Assembly (NCBI RefSeq): GCF_001748285.1
Contig: NZ_BDGT01000057.1
Location: 1-43,187 of the forward strand
Direction: 5' to 3'
DNA length: 43,187 nucleotides
Source of the DNA: Thermogemmatispora onikobensis
Lineage (GTDB): Bacteria > Chloroflexota > Ktedonobacteria > Ktedonobacterales > Ktedonobacteraceae
Shown piece by piece: positions 1 through 8,278 of this stretch (its first letter is position 1; every line of letters begins with the position of its first letter). The notes below the pieces were generated by a model that was not told the DNA's origin, did no database searches, and saw nothing but the letters and a program-made list of their open reading frames with translations. The position numbers and the translations under genes are program-made.

Positions 1-1017
1 CGCATCGGACGCAAAATTGTCATGGTAGGCAGCAGCCTCCTCATTACCCTGCCGACGCTGTTATGCGCCTTTGCCCCCAACTTCACCACCTTACTCTGTC
101 TGCGTGCCCTGCAGGGTTTGCTGATGCCGGGACTGACCAGCGTGGCCATTTCCTACGTCAACGACGAGTTTAGAGGGTCCGAGCGTGGCCTGGCAATGGG
201 CGTCTACGTCAGTGGGCAGACGCTCGGCGGTCTCTTCGCCCGCCTCGGGAGCGCCGCCCTGACCGCCGCTACCAACTGGCAGGTCGCCCTCTTCTCCTTC
301 AGCCTGCCGACCCTGATTGCTGCCCTGGCTATGTGGCGCTTCCTGCCCGATAGCCAGAGCCAGCAGACCCAGCGCGCTCGCCTCCTATCCAACCGGCACC
401 AGCGCACCACTATTTTCGACAGTACCAGCGACCAGCCAGGTGGCAACATCCTGCGCCAGTCGCTCAGCGATATCTGGTTTCATCTGCACAATCAGCACCT
501 GGTGGGAGCCTTTATCATCGGCTTCACCCTTTTCTTTGGCTTCGTTGGCACCTTCACCTATTTACCCTACTACCTCAGCGGACCGCACTTTGGCCTCTCA
601 ACGGTCCAGCTTGGCCTGGTCTACCTGCTCTGGCTGACCGGTCTCTGCTCGCCCATTGCAGGTAGCCTGGCGGGGCGTGTCGGCTCGCGGCGCGCCATTG
701 CTGTCAGCATGAGCCTGGCAGGCTGCGGCCTCCTGGTCACGCTGATCCCCTCGCTCCCCCTGGTCATTCTGGGTCTAGGGCTGCTAGCCCTAGGCATGTT
801 CTGCACCATTCCCGCAGTCAACCTCTATCTTGGCGAACAGGCCCATAAAGCCAAAGGGACAGCAGCCTCCCTCTACCTCTCCTGCTACTACTTCGGTGGC
901 AGCCTGGGGGCGGTCCTGCCTGGCATTGCCCTCCTGCACGGGGGCTGGCCTGGTGTCGCGCTGCTCTGCCTCGGCACCATCCTGATCGCAATCGCCAGTG
1001 ACCTCGTCCTCTGCTAA
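1..1017 (+). CDS. MFS transporter, 5'-truncated
   Basis: The open frame enters from the left edge and ends at TAA 1015-1017, giving at least 338 residues of a major facilitator superfamily permease. The first visible residues, RIGRK, match the conserved loop 2-3 motif (DRxGRR/K), so only the N-terminal one or two membrane helices are missing. About ten hydrophobic segments follow, with a polar central loop near residues 115-150 (SRP/QQTQRAR-type residues) that separates the two six-helix halves. Gly/Ala-rich helices such as LGLLALGMF and YFGGSLGAVLPG are typical of drug-efflux or sugar-efflux MFS members (YnfM-like arrangement). Substrate cannot be told from sequence. It lies 152 bases before pruA on the same strand; nothing shows co-transcription. 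Confidence 0.88.
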   Translation, partial: RIGRKIVMVGSSLLITLPTLLCAFAPNFTTLLCLRALQGLLMPGLTSVAISYVNDEFRGSERGLAMGVYVSGQTLGGLFARLGSAALTAATNWQVALFSFSLPTLIAALAMWRFLPDSQSQQTQRARLLSNRHQRTTIFDSTSDQPGGNILRQSLSDIWFHLHNQHLVGAFIIGFTLFFGFVGTFTYLPYYLSGPHFGLSTVQLGLVYLLWLTGLCSPIAGSLAGRVGSRRAIAVSMSLAGCGLLVTLIPSLPLVILGLGLLALGMFCTIPAVNLYLGEQAHKAKGTAASLYLSCYYFGGSLGAVLPGIALLHGGWPGVALLCLGTILIAIASDLVLC

Positions 1018-1169
1018 GCAGGGCTGGCAGGCAGTCGTGATTCAGCCAGGCAGCTACTGGCCTCCCTCAAGGCAGCGCTGGCCCTTTCCTTCCCTACCAG
1101 GCAGGGCACTCTGTGGGATACAATAAAGGGGAAAGTACCCGCTGAGAACACGAAGGAGTGTGACCGATC

Positions 1170-2750
1170 ATGACCATAACCGCAGAGCACGTTTTAGAGC
1201 GTGCGCGGACTCCCTTTAGAAACGAGCCGCTCACAGACTTCTCGCGTCCTGAGAATCGCCGGGCCCAAGAAGAGGCTCTGGCTCAGGTGCGCAGCGAGCT
1301 AGGCCGTACCTATCCGCTGATCATTGGCGGCCAGCATATCCAGAACTCTGAGACCTTCGCATCTGTCAACCCAGCCCAGCCCGATCAGGTTATCGGCTAT
1401 TTCCCGCGCGCCACCTTAGACCAGGTTGATCAGGCCGTGCGTGCCGCGGCTGAGGCTTTTGAGCAGTGGAAGCACATTCCAGCCCATGAGCGCGCCAACT
1501 ACCTCTTCGCCGCCGCCGACCGCCTGCGCGAGCGTCGCTTTCTCTTCAACGCCTGGATGATCTACGAGGTGGGCAAGAGCTGGATCGAGGCCGATGCCGA
1601 TACCGCTGAGGCCATCGACTTCCTGGAATTCTACGCCCGCGAGATGTTGCGCCTGGCCGAAGAGCAGCCACTCGTCCGCATTCCAGATGAGGACAACGAA
1701 CTCGTCTACATTCCGCTGGGTGTCGGCGCTGTCATCCCACCCTGGAATTTCCCCGGCGCCATCATGGTCGGCATGACCAGCGCCTCCTTTGTGGCGGGCA
1801 ATACCGTGGTTCTCAAACCATCGAGTGCCTCGCCCACCATCGCCGCCCAGTTTGTACGTATCCTTGAAGAAATTGGCCTGCCGGCAGGGGTCGTCAACTT
1901 CTTGACCGGCGCTGGCTCTAGCATCGGCGACGCCCTGGTCTCCCATCCTCTAACGCGCTTCATCGCCTTCACCGGCTCGCGTGACGTCGGCCTGCGCATT
2001 AACGAGCTGGCGGCCAAACCCCAGCCGGGCCAGCGCTGGATCAAGCGCACTATCCTGGAGATGGGTGGCAAAGATGCGATCGTCGTCGATGAGACCGCCG
2101 ACCTGGAGGCCGCCGCCAACGGCATTGTTGCCTCTGCCTTCGGCTTCCAGGGCCAGAAATGCTCAGCCTGCTCGCGCGCTATTCTTGTCGAGAGCGTCTA
2201 CGATCAGGTTCTGGAGAAGGTGGTAGAGAAGGCCAAACAGCTCAGCATTGGCGACGTCACGCACCCTGAGACCTTCATGGGGCCAGTGATCGACGCCAAC
2301 GCCTTCAAAAAGATCACCGACTATATCGAGATCGGCAAAGGCGAGGGACGTCTTGTCCTGGGAGGCGGCCATCATGGCCCAGGCTACTACATCGAGCCAA
2401 CGATCTTTGCCGACGTCGATCCCCACGCCCGCATTGCCCAGGAAGAGATTTTCGGCCCCGTGCTGGCCTTCATCCGGGCGAAGGACTTCAGCGATGCCCT
2501 GCGTATCGCTAACGATACCGAGTACGGCCTCACAGGCTCCGTCTATACACGCGATCCCGAGCGCATCCAGCGAGCCAAAGAGGAGTTCCACGTCGGCAAC
2601 CTCTACTTTAATCGCAAGTGCACAGGAGCCCTGGTCGGCGTGCATCCCTTCGGAGGCTTCAACATGTCAGGCACGGACTCCAAAGCCGGGGGCCGCGACT
2701 ATCTCCTGCTGTTTACGCAGGCTAAGGCCATCTCGGTCAAGAAGCTCTAG
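1170..2750 (+). CDS. pruA: L-glutamate gamma-semialdehyde (1-pyrroline-5-carboxylate) dehydrogenase
   Basis: 526-residue aldehyde dehydrogenase of the P5CDH/RocA type, which oxidises glutamate semialdehyde to glutamate with NAD+ in proline and arginine breakdown. Family marks: a long N-terminal region before the catalytic fold (ERARTPFRNEPLTDF, typical of RocA), the cofactor site motif PPWNFPGAI (about 190-198), the general-base motif LEMGGK with Glu297, and the nucleophile motif GQKCSACSR with Cys331. The length agrees with the single-domain form (about 515-530); there is no PutA proline dehydrogenase domain. The ATG at 1170 has GGAG about 13 bases upstream (GAAGGAGTGTGACCGATC). A TACAAT box at 1119-1124 could be a -10, but no good -35 pairs with it. 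With gdhA at 32774 it would channel proline nitrogen and carbon into 2-oxoglutarate; proline dehydrogenase itself is not in the window. Confidence 0.93.
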   Translation: MTITAEHVLERARTPFRNEPLTDFSRPENRRAQEEALAQVRSELGRTYPLIIGGQHIQNSETFASVNPAQPDQVIGYFPRATLDQVDQAVRAAAEAFEQWKHIPAHERANYLFAAADRLRERRFLFNAWMIYEVGKSWIEADADTAEAIDFLEFYAREMLRLAEEQPLVRIPDEDNELVYIPLGVGAVIPPWNFPGAIMVGMTSASFVAGNTVVLKPSSASPTIAAQFVRILEEIGLPAGVVNFLTGAGSSIGDALVSHPLTRFIAFTGSRDVGLRINELAAKPQPGQRWIKRTILEMGGKDAIVVDETADLEAAANGIVASAFGFQGQKCSACSRAILVESVYDQVLEKVVEKAKQLSIGDVTHPETFMGPVIDANAFKKITDYIEIGKGEGRLVLGGGHHGPGYYIEPTIFADVDPHARIAQEEIFGPVLAFIRAKDFSDALRIANDTEYGLTGSVYTRDPERIQRAKEEFHVGNLYFNRKCTGALVGVHPFGGFNMSGTDSKAGGRDYLLLFTQAKAISVKKL

Positions 2751-2792
2751 CCCGTCTGCCCACCCGCCAGGCCAGTGAGCGCGTGCGTGCAC

Positions 2793-2820
2793 AAGCGAGC
2801 GAGCAAGCGAGCAAGCAAGA
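2793..2820. repeat. tetranucleotide tract AGCG/AGCA
   Basis: About seven consecutive four-base units of AGCG or AGCA lie in the gap between pruA and the MBL-fold hydrolase. It is noncoding and about 60 bases upstream of the hydrolase start, so it could sit in the leader. Confidence 0.55.
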
Positions 2821-2880
2821 TAAGAGCAGCTTGTTGCCGCAAGGTAGTGCCAGCGTCGCGGCACGAGAGAGGTGTATTAC

Positions 2881-3855
2881 GTGTCTGAAAACTTTCAACC
2901 TGTTGTTCGCCTACGGAAAGAAAGGCCGGGGACATGGCAAATCTCGCTGCCCTTCCTCGGTGAGCACGGGGTCATCGGCAGCTACCTCATCACGGATGAG
3001 CGTCAGACAGCCCTCATTGATCCCGGGCCAACCAGCACAGTGACGGCCCTGCTGAGCGAACTGCGCGAGGCAGGCTTTGATCCCGAGTCCATTACACATA
3101 TCCTGCTGACCCACATTCACCTGGATCATGCTGGGGCCACGGGCACCCTGACCCGCCTGCTGCCGCAGGCTCAGGTCTATGTCCACAGTCGGGGTGCTCC
3201 GCACCTGGTCGACCCGTCGAAGGTCATCGCCAGCGCCAGCCGCATCTACGGCGAGCAGATGCCAACGCTGTGGGGCGAGGTTGAGGCCGTGCCCGCCGAG
3301 CGTGTCCATAGCCTTGAAAATGGTAATGTGCTCACAGTCGCCGGGCGTCGGCTGGAGGTGCATTACACACCGGGACACGCCGTTCATCATGTTGTCTTCT
3401 TCGATGTTCACTCGGGGGAACTCTTCGCCGGGGATGCTGCCGGCGTGCGCCTCCAGGACGTCGAGTATGTGCGTCCTCCCACGCCGCCACCCGACCTCGA
3501 TCTGGAAGCCTGGTCCGAGAGCCTGAGCCGCATCAGCCGTCTGCGGCCTGACGTGCTCTACTTGGGGCACTTCGGACCAACCCACGATGTCACACGCCAC
3601 ATCGCCAATCTGCGCGAGCGTCTCATCGCCTGGGGCGAGATTGTTCTGCAGGCCATGCGCGAAGGCAAAAGCGAGGAGGAGATCCGCGAGCGACTCATCG
3701 CCGAGACCCAGCCGGAGCTGGAGCGCGTTGCCCGTGATCCCCAGGCCATCAAGCGCTACGATCTTGCTACCAACTACCCGATGACGGTTCAGGGTTACAT
3801 GCGCTATTGGCAGAAGAAGCACCCCGAGCGACTCCAGGAAAGCCCACATAGCTAG
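2881..3855 (+). CDS. metallo-beta-lactamase fold hydrolase
   Basis: 324-residue soluble MBL-fold protein. The metal-binding motif HIHLDHAG (HxHxDH) is at about residues 76-83, followed by the distal histidine in YTPGHAVHH, the bridging aspartate in LFAGDAAG and the last histidine in YLGHFGPT. This full set predicts a dinuclear Zn or Fe hydrolase. The C-terminal region after about residue 235 is a charged helical extension (GKSEEEIRERLIAET), as seen in glyoxalase II-like and related subfamilies; the substrate is unknown. Start choice: GTG 2881 has GAGAGG at 2867-2872 with 8-base spacing; an in-frame GTG at 2872 overlaps that Shine-Dalgarno and is less likely. It follows pruA by 130 bases on the same strand. 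Confidence 0.88.
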   Translation: MSENFQPVVRLRKERPGTWQISLPFLGEHGVIGSYLITDERQTALIDPGPTSTVTALLSELREAGFDPESITHILLTHIHLDHAGATGTLTRLLPQAQVYVHSRGAPHLVDPSKVIASASRIYGEQMPTLWGEVEAVPAERVHSLENGNVLTVAGRRLEVHYTPGHAVHHVVFFDVHSGELFAGDAAGVRLQDVEYVRPPTPPPDLDLEAWSESLSRISRLRPDVLYLGHFGPTHDVTRHIANLRERLIAWGEIVLQAMREGKSEEEIRERLIAETQPELERVARDPQAIKRYDLATNYPMTVQGYMRYWQKKHPERLQESPHS

Positions 3856-3978
3856 GCCAGAGGCCACAAGAGGCCAGAGGAAGAAAACAAGAGACCAGTG
3901 CCAGACCACGCCGCCAGTCCGAGCCGAGGTGAGCTGGCCTGCTGGGGCGTGGCTGGCTCACTCCTCCATCCCCTTGGC

Positions 3979-4818
3979 TCAGCCCCCATTCAGAAGCAGG
4001 CGATTGTCAACCTGAAAGACCCCCAGGCTAACGAGAGCTGGAGCGATGTCCCCCAAGGCGCGAATAATCAGCTTATGAGCCTCCACCTCGCCGACAATGG
4101 GAGAGCAGAAATACTGACAGATGGCAATGAGAGCAGAGAATCCCTCGAGCAAGTCTTCACGCGGCATCCGGTCAAGGTGGGACTTATCCATCACATAGAG
4201 GTAGCCGTTGGGGGAAATCCTCAGACCAGAGAAGGCCGGGAAAGCAGCGGAACAATCATCGATGATGTCGCGCAGAACGTTCATGGCCTCCTTCGGCCCG
4301 ACCAGCTGAGCCACGGCCAGGGAGACCCGCCTGGTGGCCTCAACCAGCAATTGCCACTCCCAGGGCGAGATCAGCTGATTGACTTTCGTGCGAGCCACAA
4401 CCTGGCCCTCCACAATCTGTGGACGCGGCTGGGCTGCCGGAGGTGGCGACGGCGACGCGAACGGAGCCGGCCCTGAGCGCGACGCCCCACCAGAGCTATA
4501 GCGAGCCTGCAGATGCGAGAGCCAGCGCTCAAAACGCTGCTCATGGGCCGGCGTGACATTCTCATTCTGGACCGTCACGCCTCGCTCAAAACGCAGCGTC
4601 GCACGTGTCCAGCTCTGCAAATCCGCCAGCACCGCATCGACTGCGCCCCGCGTTCCAATCACATGCACCAATCGGCCATTCCGGAAATAGAGATGAGCCA
4701 GCCCCAGGCGCGTATTGTTCCGCACGGTCAGCCGCCCAAAGGCACGCAGGCGCTTAATACTGCTGATAATACTGGGCAGGTCAGCTAGAGAACCCTGCCA
4801 CTGTGCATTGGAAGACAT
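3979..4818 (-). CDS. DUF4388 (PATAN-type) domain protein
   Basis: 279 residues. The N-terminal about 100 residues (WQGSLADLPSIISSIKRL, then GRLTVRN, LYFRNGRLVHV and a late FERGV) match the DUF4388/PATAN pattern: a short effector module found in gliding- and signalling-related proteins of Chloroflexota, cyanobacteria and deltaproteobacteria. A Pro/Ser/Ala-rich linker (about 112-137) follows. The C-terminal 135 residues form a second alpha/beta domain (VAQLVGPKEAMNVLRDII, FSGLRISPNGYLYV, AHKLIIRALG) that I do not recognise; a roadblock-like fold is possible but not proven. In other genomes such proteins occur with MglA-type GTPases, and an MglA homologue lies at 36086. No enzyme motif is visible. 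A promoter match lies about 295 bases upstream (5113-5141), so the mRNA would have a long leader. Confidence 0.72.
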   Translation of the reverse strand: MSSNAQWQGSLADLPSIISSIKRLRAFGRLTVRNNTRLGLAHLYFRNGRLVHVIGTRGAVDAVLADLQSWTRATLRFERGVTVQNENVTPAHEQRFERWLSHLQARYSSGGASRSGPAPFASPSPPPAAQPRPQIVEGQVVARTKVNQLISPWEWQLLVEATRRVSLAVAQLVGPKEAMNVLRDIIDDCSAAFPAFSGLRISPNGYLYVMDKSHLDRMPREDLLEGFSALIAICQYFCSPIVGEVEAHKLIIRALGDIAPALVSLGVFQVDNRLLLNGG

Positions 4819-5112
4819 AGTACAACGCCGTTCTCCGAAACTGCCCTAACGATGGACAGGCCATCATCAGTGTTCGGGTGCTGTCTCCCGTGACCGCGAG
4901 ACAGTGCCACGTGCGGGTTACTCACCCACTCCTTCCACTCCTCGTCCCTCCCCCTCTCGCTCGCCCATCTGTCCTTCCTCCTCTTCACTCCAGCCATCCC
5001 CCCTGGCGCAGTCCAGCAACCCCGTCTGTCTGCTTGCCTACCAGCTCAACTGGATGGGCCAGCCCCAGAGCCGCCAGGCCCCGTCGGCGCAAGGTCGCTG
5101 AGTGCCAGACCT

Positions 5113-5141
5113 ATTCTAACGTATACTGGACTACTGGTCAA
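5113..5141 (-). promoter_or_regulatory. sigma-A-like promoter for the DUF4388 gene
   Basis: Read on the minus strand: -35 TTGACC (5141-5136), 17-base spacer, -10 TAGAAT (5118-5113). Start expected near 5106, giving a leader of about 290 bases before ATG 4818. Confidence 0.5.
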
Positions 5142-5208
5142 GCTATGCGCGCTTTTGCCCGTCGGTCCCACTTCCCACTCTTCTCCCTCTATATTCATAG
5201 ACATTGTG

Positions 5209-5237
5209 TTCACTTTTGCTACTCATACCGCTATAAT
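5209..5237 (+). promoter_or_regulatory. sigma-A-like promoter for the phosphoesterase gene
   Basis: -35 TTCACT (5209-5214), 17-base spacer, perfect -10 TATAAT (5232-5237). Transcription would begin near 5244, about 30 bases before ATG 5274. The 455-base gap 4819-5273 holds this promoter and the divergent one at 5113-5141; nothing else was recognised in it. Confidence 0.6.
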
Positions 5238-5273
5238 AACAACAGGATGGTTTAGTAGAGCAAAGGAGGCTAC

Positions 5274-6581
5274 ATGAACTTTTCACAGCAATTTCTCCAC
5301 CGCCAGAGCAGGCGCCGCGCCCTCAAGCGGCTGGGAGCCTTGACCCTGGGCCTGAGCGCCAGTGCGGGTCTGGGAAGGGTCGCGCTGACCGCCACCGGAC
5401 GAGCCGTGGCCAGTGCGCCGGCTCCTACGCCGACAGAGAACCCGCTCAAACATATTCTTATCCTCTGTCAAGAAAACCGCTCCTTTGATACCTATTTTGG
5501 CTACTATGAGCGAGCTGGGCGCTTCGCCGTACCGGCCAACTACAGCCAGCCGGGTGGAGCCGGTAAGCCAGCCGTCAAGCCCTACCACTTCAGCAGCTAC
5601 ACCAACCGCGATATTCCTCACAGCTGGCAAGCACTCCACGCCGAATGGAATGGTGGCAAGATGGACGGCTTCGTCACCACAGATGGCCTCGAAGCTCTCG
5701 GCTACTACACGCGGAGCGACCTGCCTTACTATTACGCCCTGGCCGACGCCTTCACCCTCTGCGGCAACTACTTCTGTTACCAGCTTGGGCCAACCCTGCC
5801 GAATCGCCTCGCTCTCTGGAGCGGTACCTGTGGCGGCATCACGAACAACCGCCCAGGGCCAGGCTCGCTCGACTGGCCGACCATCGCCGACCTGCTTGAC
5901 CAGCACGGCATTAGCTGGCAAAGCTATAATCTCAACAGCCACAGCCGGCAGCGCATCGGTAGCCCCAACGGCTTCAACGGCCTGGCCTACTTCAAACGCT
6001 GGATCAAGGATGCCCGGCTCTATGGCAGCGAAGACGACTATTACCAGGCCCTGGCCGATGGGACCCTTCCCCATGTGGCCTTTCTCATTACCAGCGGCGA
6101 GGTCAGTGAGCACCCCCCCAGCAATGTGCGCGCTGGGGAGAAAAAGGTCGCAGAAATCATCAACGCGCTCATTGCCTCGCGCTACTGGAGCCAGGCGGCC
6201 TTCATTCTGACCTACGACGAGAACGGTGGCTACTTCGACCACATTGCGCCGCCGCAGCTGGACGCCTATGGCCTCGGTATGCGCGTGCCGACCCTGATCA
6301 TCTCGCCCTGGGTCAAACGCGGTTATGTTGCTGGCCAGCTCTACGAACACAGCTCCGTCCTCAAATTCATCGAGCGTACCTTTGGGCTGCCAGCTCTGGC
6401 GAGCCTCAACCATCAATTTGATGGAGAGACGCCGGCCACCAACAACGACGCCGCCGCCGGACGAAGCGCGGGACCACCAGCCCCACCACGCGATGGGCTG
6501 GCCCAGATCGGTGACCTCTATGAGGTCTTCGACTTTAGCCAGGACCCCCACTACTATCCCCCCCTTCCCCCGGCGCCGTGA
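5274..6581 (+). CDS. exported phosphoesterase (phospholipase C / acid phosphatase family)
   Basis: 435 residues, PF04185-type phosphoesterase related to bacterial phospholipase C and AcpA-like acid phosphatases. The N-terminus has a twin-arginine-like signal: SRRRALK followed by the hydrophobic stretch LGALTLGLSASAGLG, so it is probably exported folded. The family signature ENRSFDTYFG begins near residue 66 and carries the predicted metal ligands (Glu, Asn); later conserved blocks are GPTLPNR and SGT near residue 180, SGEVSEHPP, and the metal site TYDENGGYFDHIAPP near residue 315. The substrate (phospholipid or phosphomonoester) is not decided by sequence. The start is fixed by AAGGAGG at 5263-5269 and a promoter at 5209-5237. 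The gene appears monocistronic. The C-terminal about 60 residues are Pro/Ala-rich. Confidence 0.88.
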   Translation: MNFSQQFLHRQSRRRALKRLGALTLGLSASAGLGRVALTATGRAVASAPAPTPTENPLKHILILCQENRSFDTYFGYYERAGRFAVPANYSQPGGAGKPAVKPYHFSSYTNRDIPHSWQALHAEWNGGKMDGFVTTDGLEALGYYTRSDLPYYYALADAFTLCGNYFCYQLGPTLPNRLALWSGTCGGITNNRPGPGSLDWPTIADLLDQHGISWQSYNLNSHSRQRIGSPNGFNGLAYFKRWIKDARLYGSEDDYYQALADGTLPHVAFLITSGEVSEHPPSNVRAGEKKVAEIINALIASRYWSQAAFILTYDENGGYFDHIAPPQLDAYGLGMRVPTLIISPWVKRGYVAGQLYEHSSVLKFIERTFGLPALASLNHQFDGETPATNNDAAAGRSAGPPAPPRDGLAQIGDLYEVFDFSQDPHYYPPLPPAP

Positions 6582-6591
6582 CGTCCACGGC
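6575..6591 (+). terminator. U-less hairpin over the phosphoesterase stop
   Basis: GCCGTG (6575-6580), loop ACGTC, CACGGC (6586-6591): a perfect six-base-pair stem that overlaps the TGA. With a T bulge it extends by GGC/GCC. No T tract follows. It lies between convergent genes, so it may protect or terminate the transcript end. Confidence 0.3.
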
Positions 6592-6654
6592 TGCCACTTG
6601 ACCGTGCGGGGTGAGCAGGGAAGCGCAGCGCACTACCCCGTTGCCTCTCCCTGT

Positions 6655-7275
6655 TCACCTCCACCCTCCAGAGTGAGCAGGCAGCAGGCAAAGACGCTGG
6701 CAGGTCGAACACCAGCCAACAAGCTGCCCCCCCTCTTCGCGTAGCTCGCTCAGGCGCCGAGCACAGCGACAGACATAGCCATGCAGGCGCGCCGGATTAC
6801 CATACACCAGGGCATGAGGAGGCACGTCGCGCGTGACCACAGAACCAGCTCCCACCAGGGCAAACTCGCCAATGGTTACCCCACAGACTACCACCGTCCG
6901 CGCCCCTAGCGAGGCCCCAGAGCGTACCACTGTGGGCGTGACATGCCAGTCCTGGGCTCCCTTCAGACGCCCATCGGGCGTAATCGCTCGCGGCAGCAGG
7001 TCATTTGTAAAGCAGACGTGTGGGCCAATAAAGACCCCGTCCTCGATGGTGACGCCTTCAAAGACCGACACATAGTTCTGGATCTTGACCCGCGCCCCGA
7101 TCCGTACCTGCGCATCAATATAGACACCTCGCCCCAGAATACACTCCTCTCCAATGACGGCCCCTTCACGCACCTGGGCCAGGCCCCAGATGCGCGTTCC
7201 TGCGCCGATCTGCGCCTCCGGGGAGACCTCCGCCGTCGGGTGGATAAAAACGCCCTTCTCACTCGTGTGCTCCAT
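6655..7275 (-). CDS. left-handed beta-helix acyltransferase (WlbB/WbpD-like)
   Basis: 206 residues. Hexapeptide repeats ([LIV]-G-x4) run from about residue 10 to 155 (VFIHPTAEV, AQIGAGTRIWG, AVIGEECILG, VRIGARVKI, VFIGPHVCFTND, ASLGARTVVVCGVTIG, ALVGAGSVVTRDV), followed by the closing GNPARLHGYV. The run FTNDLLPRA and GVTIGEFALVGAGSVVTRDVP closely resemble UDP-sugar 3-N-acetyltransferases of the WlbB/WbpD group, which make di-N-acetylated uronic acids for surface polysaccharide. The C-terminal 40 residues hold five cysteines (CRC near 170, then WCSTCQRLC), a possible zinc knuckle. Start chosen at ATG 7275, preceded by AGAGGAG; 30 further in-frame codons upstream look noncoding. It ends the co-directional block, 92 bases after the DUF212 gene. 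Confidence 0.83.
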   Translation of the reverse strand: MEHTSEKGVFIHPTAEVSPEAQIGAGTRIWGLAQVREGAVIGEECILGRGVYIDAQVRIGARVKIQNYVSVFEGVTIEDGVFIGPHVCFTNDLLPRAITPDGRLKGAQDWHVTPTVVRSGASLGARTVVVCGVTIGEFALVGAGSVVTRDVPPHALVYGNPARLHGYVCRCARRLSELREEGGQLVGWCSTCQRLCLLPAHSGGWR

Positions 7276-7367
7276 GACTGCGCTCCTCTCGGGATTCCAT
7301 CTCTTGAGCTGCCGCTCGCACTTCGTCAGGGAAGAGCAGACGCTGCCGGAGGCAACCAACCGCACGC

Positions 7368-7805
7368 TCAGGCTGTCACGAGCAGGCCGATTGCAATACC
7401 CAGCAGTCCCCCCACCAGGACCTGCACAGGGGTATGGCCAATCAGCTCGCGCAGACGCTGCTCACCAATGGGATGGCCCTTAAAGGCTTCCTCCAGCATC
7501 TGATTCAACATCCGGGCCTGGATACTGACAGCACGCCTCACGCCCGCCGCATCGTACATGACCACGCCCGCCAGTACAATACTGATGGCGAAACTGGTCG
7601 AGGAGAGACCCGCCAGACGGCCCACTGCCGTCGCCAGCCCCATGACCAGAGCTGAGTGAGCGCTGGGCATTCCTCCCGCTGAGACTAGCCGGCGCAGGTT
7701 CAGTTGCCGCTGGGTAACAACCTCGATGAGGGTCTTGCTCACCTGGGCCAGGGCCCAGGCCAGTAAGGCTGCCAACAAGACACGATTCTCTAACAACGAT
7801 GCCAT
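7368..7805 (-). CDS. divergent PAP2-family (DUF212) membrane protein
   Basis: 145 residues of the divergent PAP2 / DUF212 (YuiD-like) family. The hallmark GGMPSAHSA lies near residues 43-51 and corresponds to the PAP2 phosphatase signature; the rest is hydrophobic (about four membrane segments, including LVMGLATAVGRLAGLS, FAISIVLAGVVMYDAAGVRR and VLVGGLLGIAIGLLV). The family is short and lacks the full phosphatase motif set, so activity is unproven; a role with isoprenyl phosphates has been suggested for relatives. ATG 7805 has AGGTG just upstream; a TTG at 7817 is an alternative. It begins 30 bases after xseB. Confidence 0.82.
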   Translation of the reverse strand: MASLLENRVLLAALLAWALAQVSKTLIEVVTQRQLNLRRLVSAGGMPSAHSALVMGLATAVGRLAGLSSTSFAISIVLAGVVMYDAAGVRRAVSIQARMLNQMLEEAFKGHPIGEQRLRELIGHTPVQVLVGGLLGIAIGLLVTA

Positions 7806-7835
7806 CGACACCTGCAACTATGCACGCCTTGCCTT

Positions 7836-8093
7836 CTACTCGATCTCATCCGCAAGCTGGCTCAGCTCCAGCGGCTGCGCTACCGGCAGACCCTCGCCAT
7901 CCACGGTCAGCTGCCGGACACGCAGCTCCGCTCGCTGTAAGAGATCGTTGCAGTAATGCACCAGGCGCATACCCAGCTCGAACTGCTCAATAGCTTTTTC
8001 TAGAGGAATTTGTCCATTTTGCAGCGTGAGCACTGTCTCCTCTAGCTGTTGAAATGCCTCTTCAAAAGTCAACTCGTCCATAGTGGATGCCAT
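7836..8093 (-). CDS. xseB: exodeoxyribonuclease VII small subunit
   Basis: 85 residues, mainly two antiparallel helices. The family opening LTFEEAFQQLEETVLTLQNG and the stretch IPLEKAIEQFELGMRLV are diagnostic of XseB, which binds along the XseA coiled coil in the nuclease holoenzyme that degrades single-stranded DNA. Usual length is 70-85. ATG 8093 was taken; ATG 8081 (MDELTFEE) is an equally plausible start because neither has a strong Shine-Dalgarno. It lies 185 bases downstream of xseA rather than overlapping it, an unusual spacing for this pair. Confidence 0.92.
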   Translation of the reverse strand: MASTMDELTFEEAFQQLEETVLTLQNGQIPLEKAIEQFELGMRLVHYCNDLLQRAELRVRQLTVDGEGLPVAQPLELSQLADEIE

Positions 8094-8260
8094 TCCGCCA
8101 GTTCTCTAAGTAAAGCCAATGATGAAGACAGGAACAGTCTGGTTACCAGCCAGACGAACAGCATTGAAGCTTTGGCCACTGCTTGCAGGCCGTTGACCTT
8201 GAGGGAACTGACAGCCAGAGAGAGCAGCAAGGGAACACAGATCACCTCAAGCCAGGTCAT
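8069..8260 (-). CDS. possible small hydrophobic protein between xseA and xseB
   Basis: A 63-codon frame fills the xseA-xseB gap and overlaps the start of xseB by 25 bases. It is rich in Leu/Val (ICVPLLLSLAVSSL, then ASMLFVWLVTRLFLSSSLALL) and would form two membrane segments. No convincing Shine-Dalgarno precedes ATG 8260 and I recognise no family, so it may be chance. It is listed because it would account for the unusual gap. Confidence 0.2.
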   Translation of the reverse strand: MTWLEVICVPLLLSLAVSSLKVNGLQAVAKASMLFVWLVTRLFLSSSLALLRELAEWHPLWTS

Positions 8261-8278
8261 ACGGCAGGGACGACTCGC

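Noticed and set aside
3898-4476. 192-codon plus-strand frame
   Set aside because: It is antisense to the DUF4388 gene and lacks any motif.
5283-6551. Long minus-strand frame over the phosphoesterase
   Set aside because: The plus-strand protein carries the full family signature and promoter; the reverse frame has no recognisable motif.
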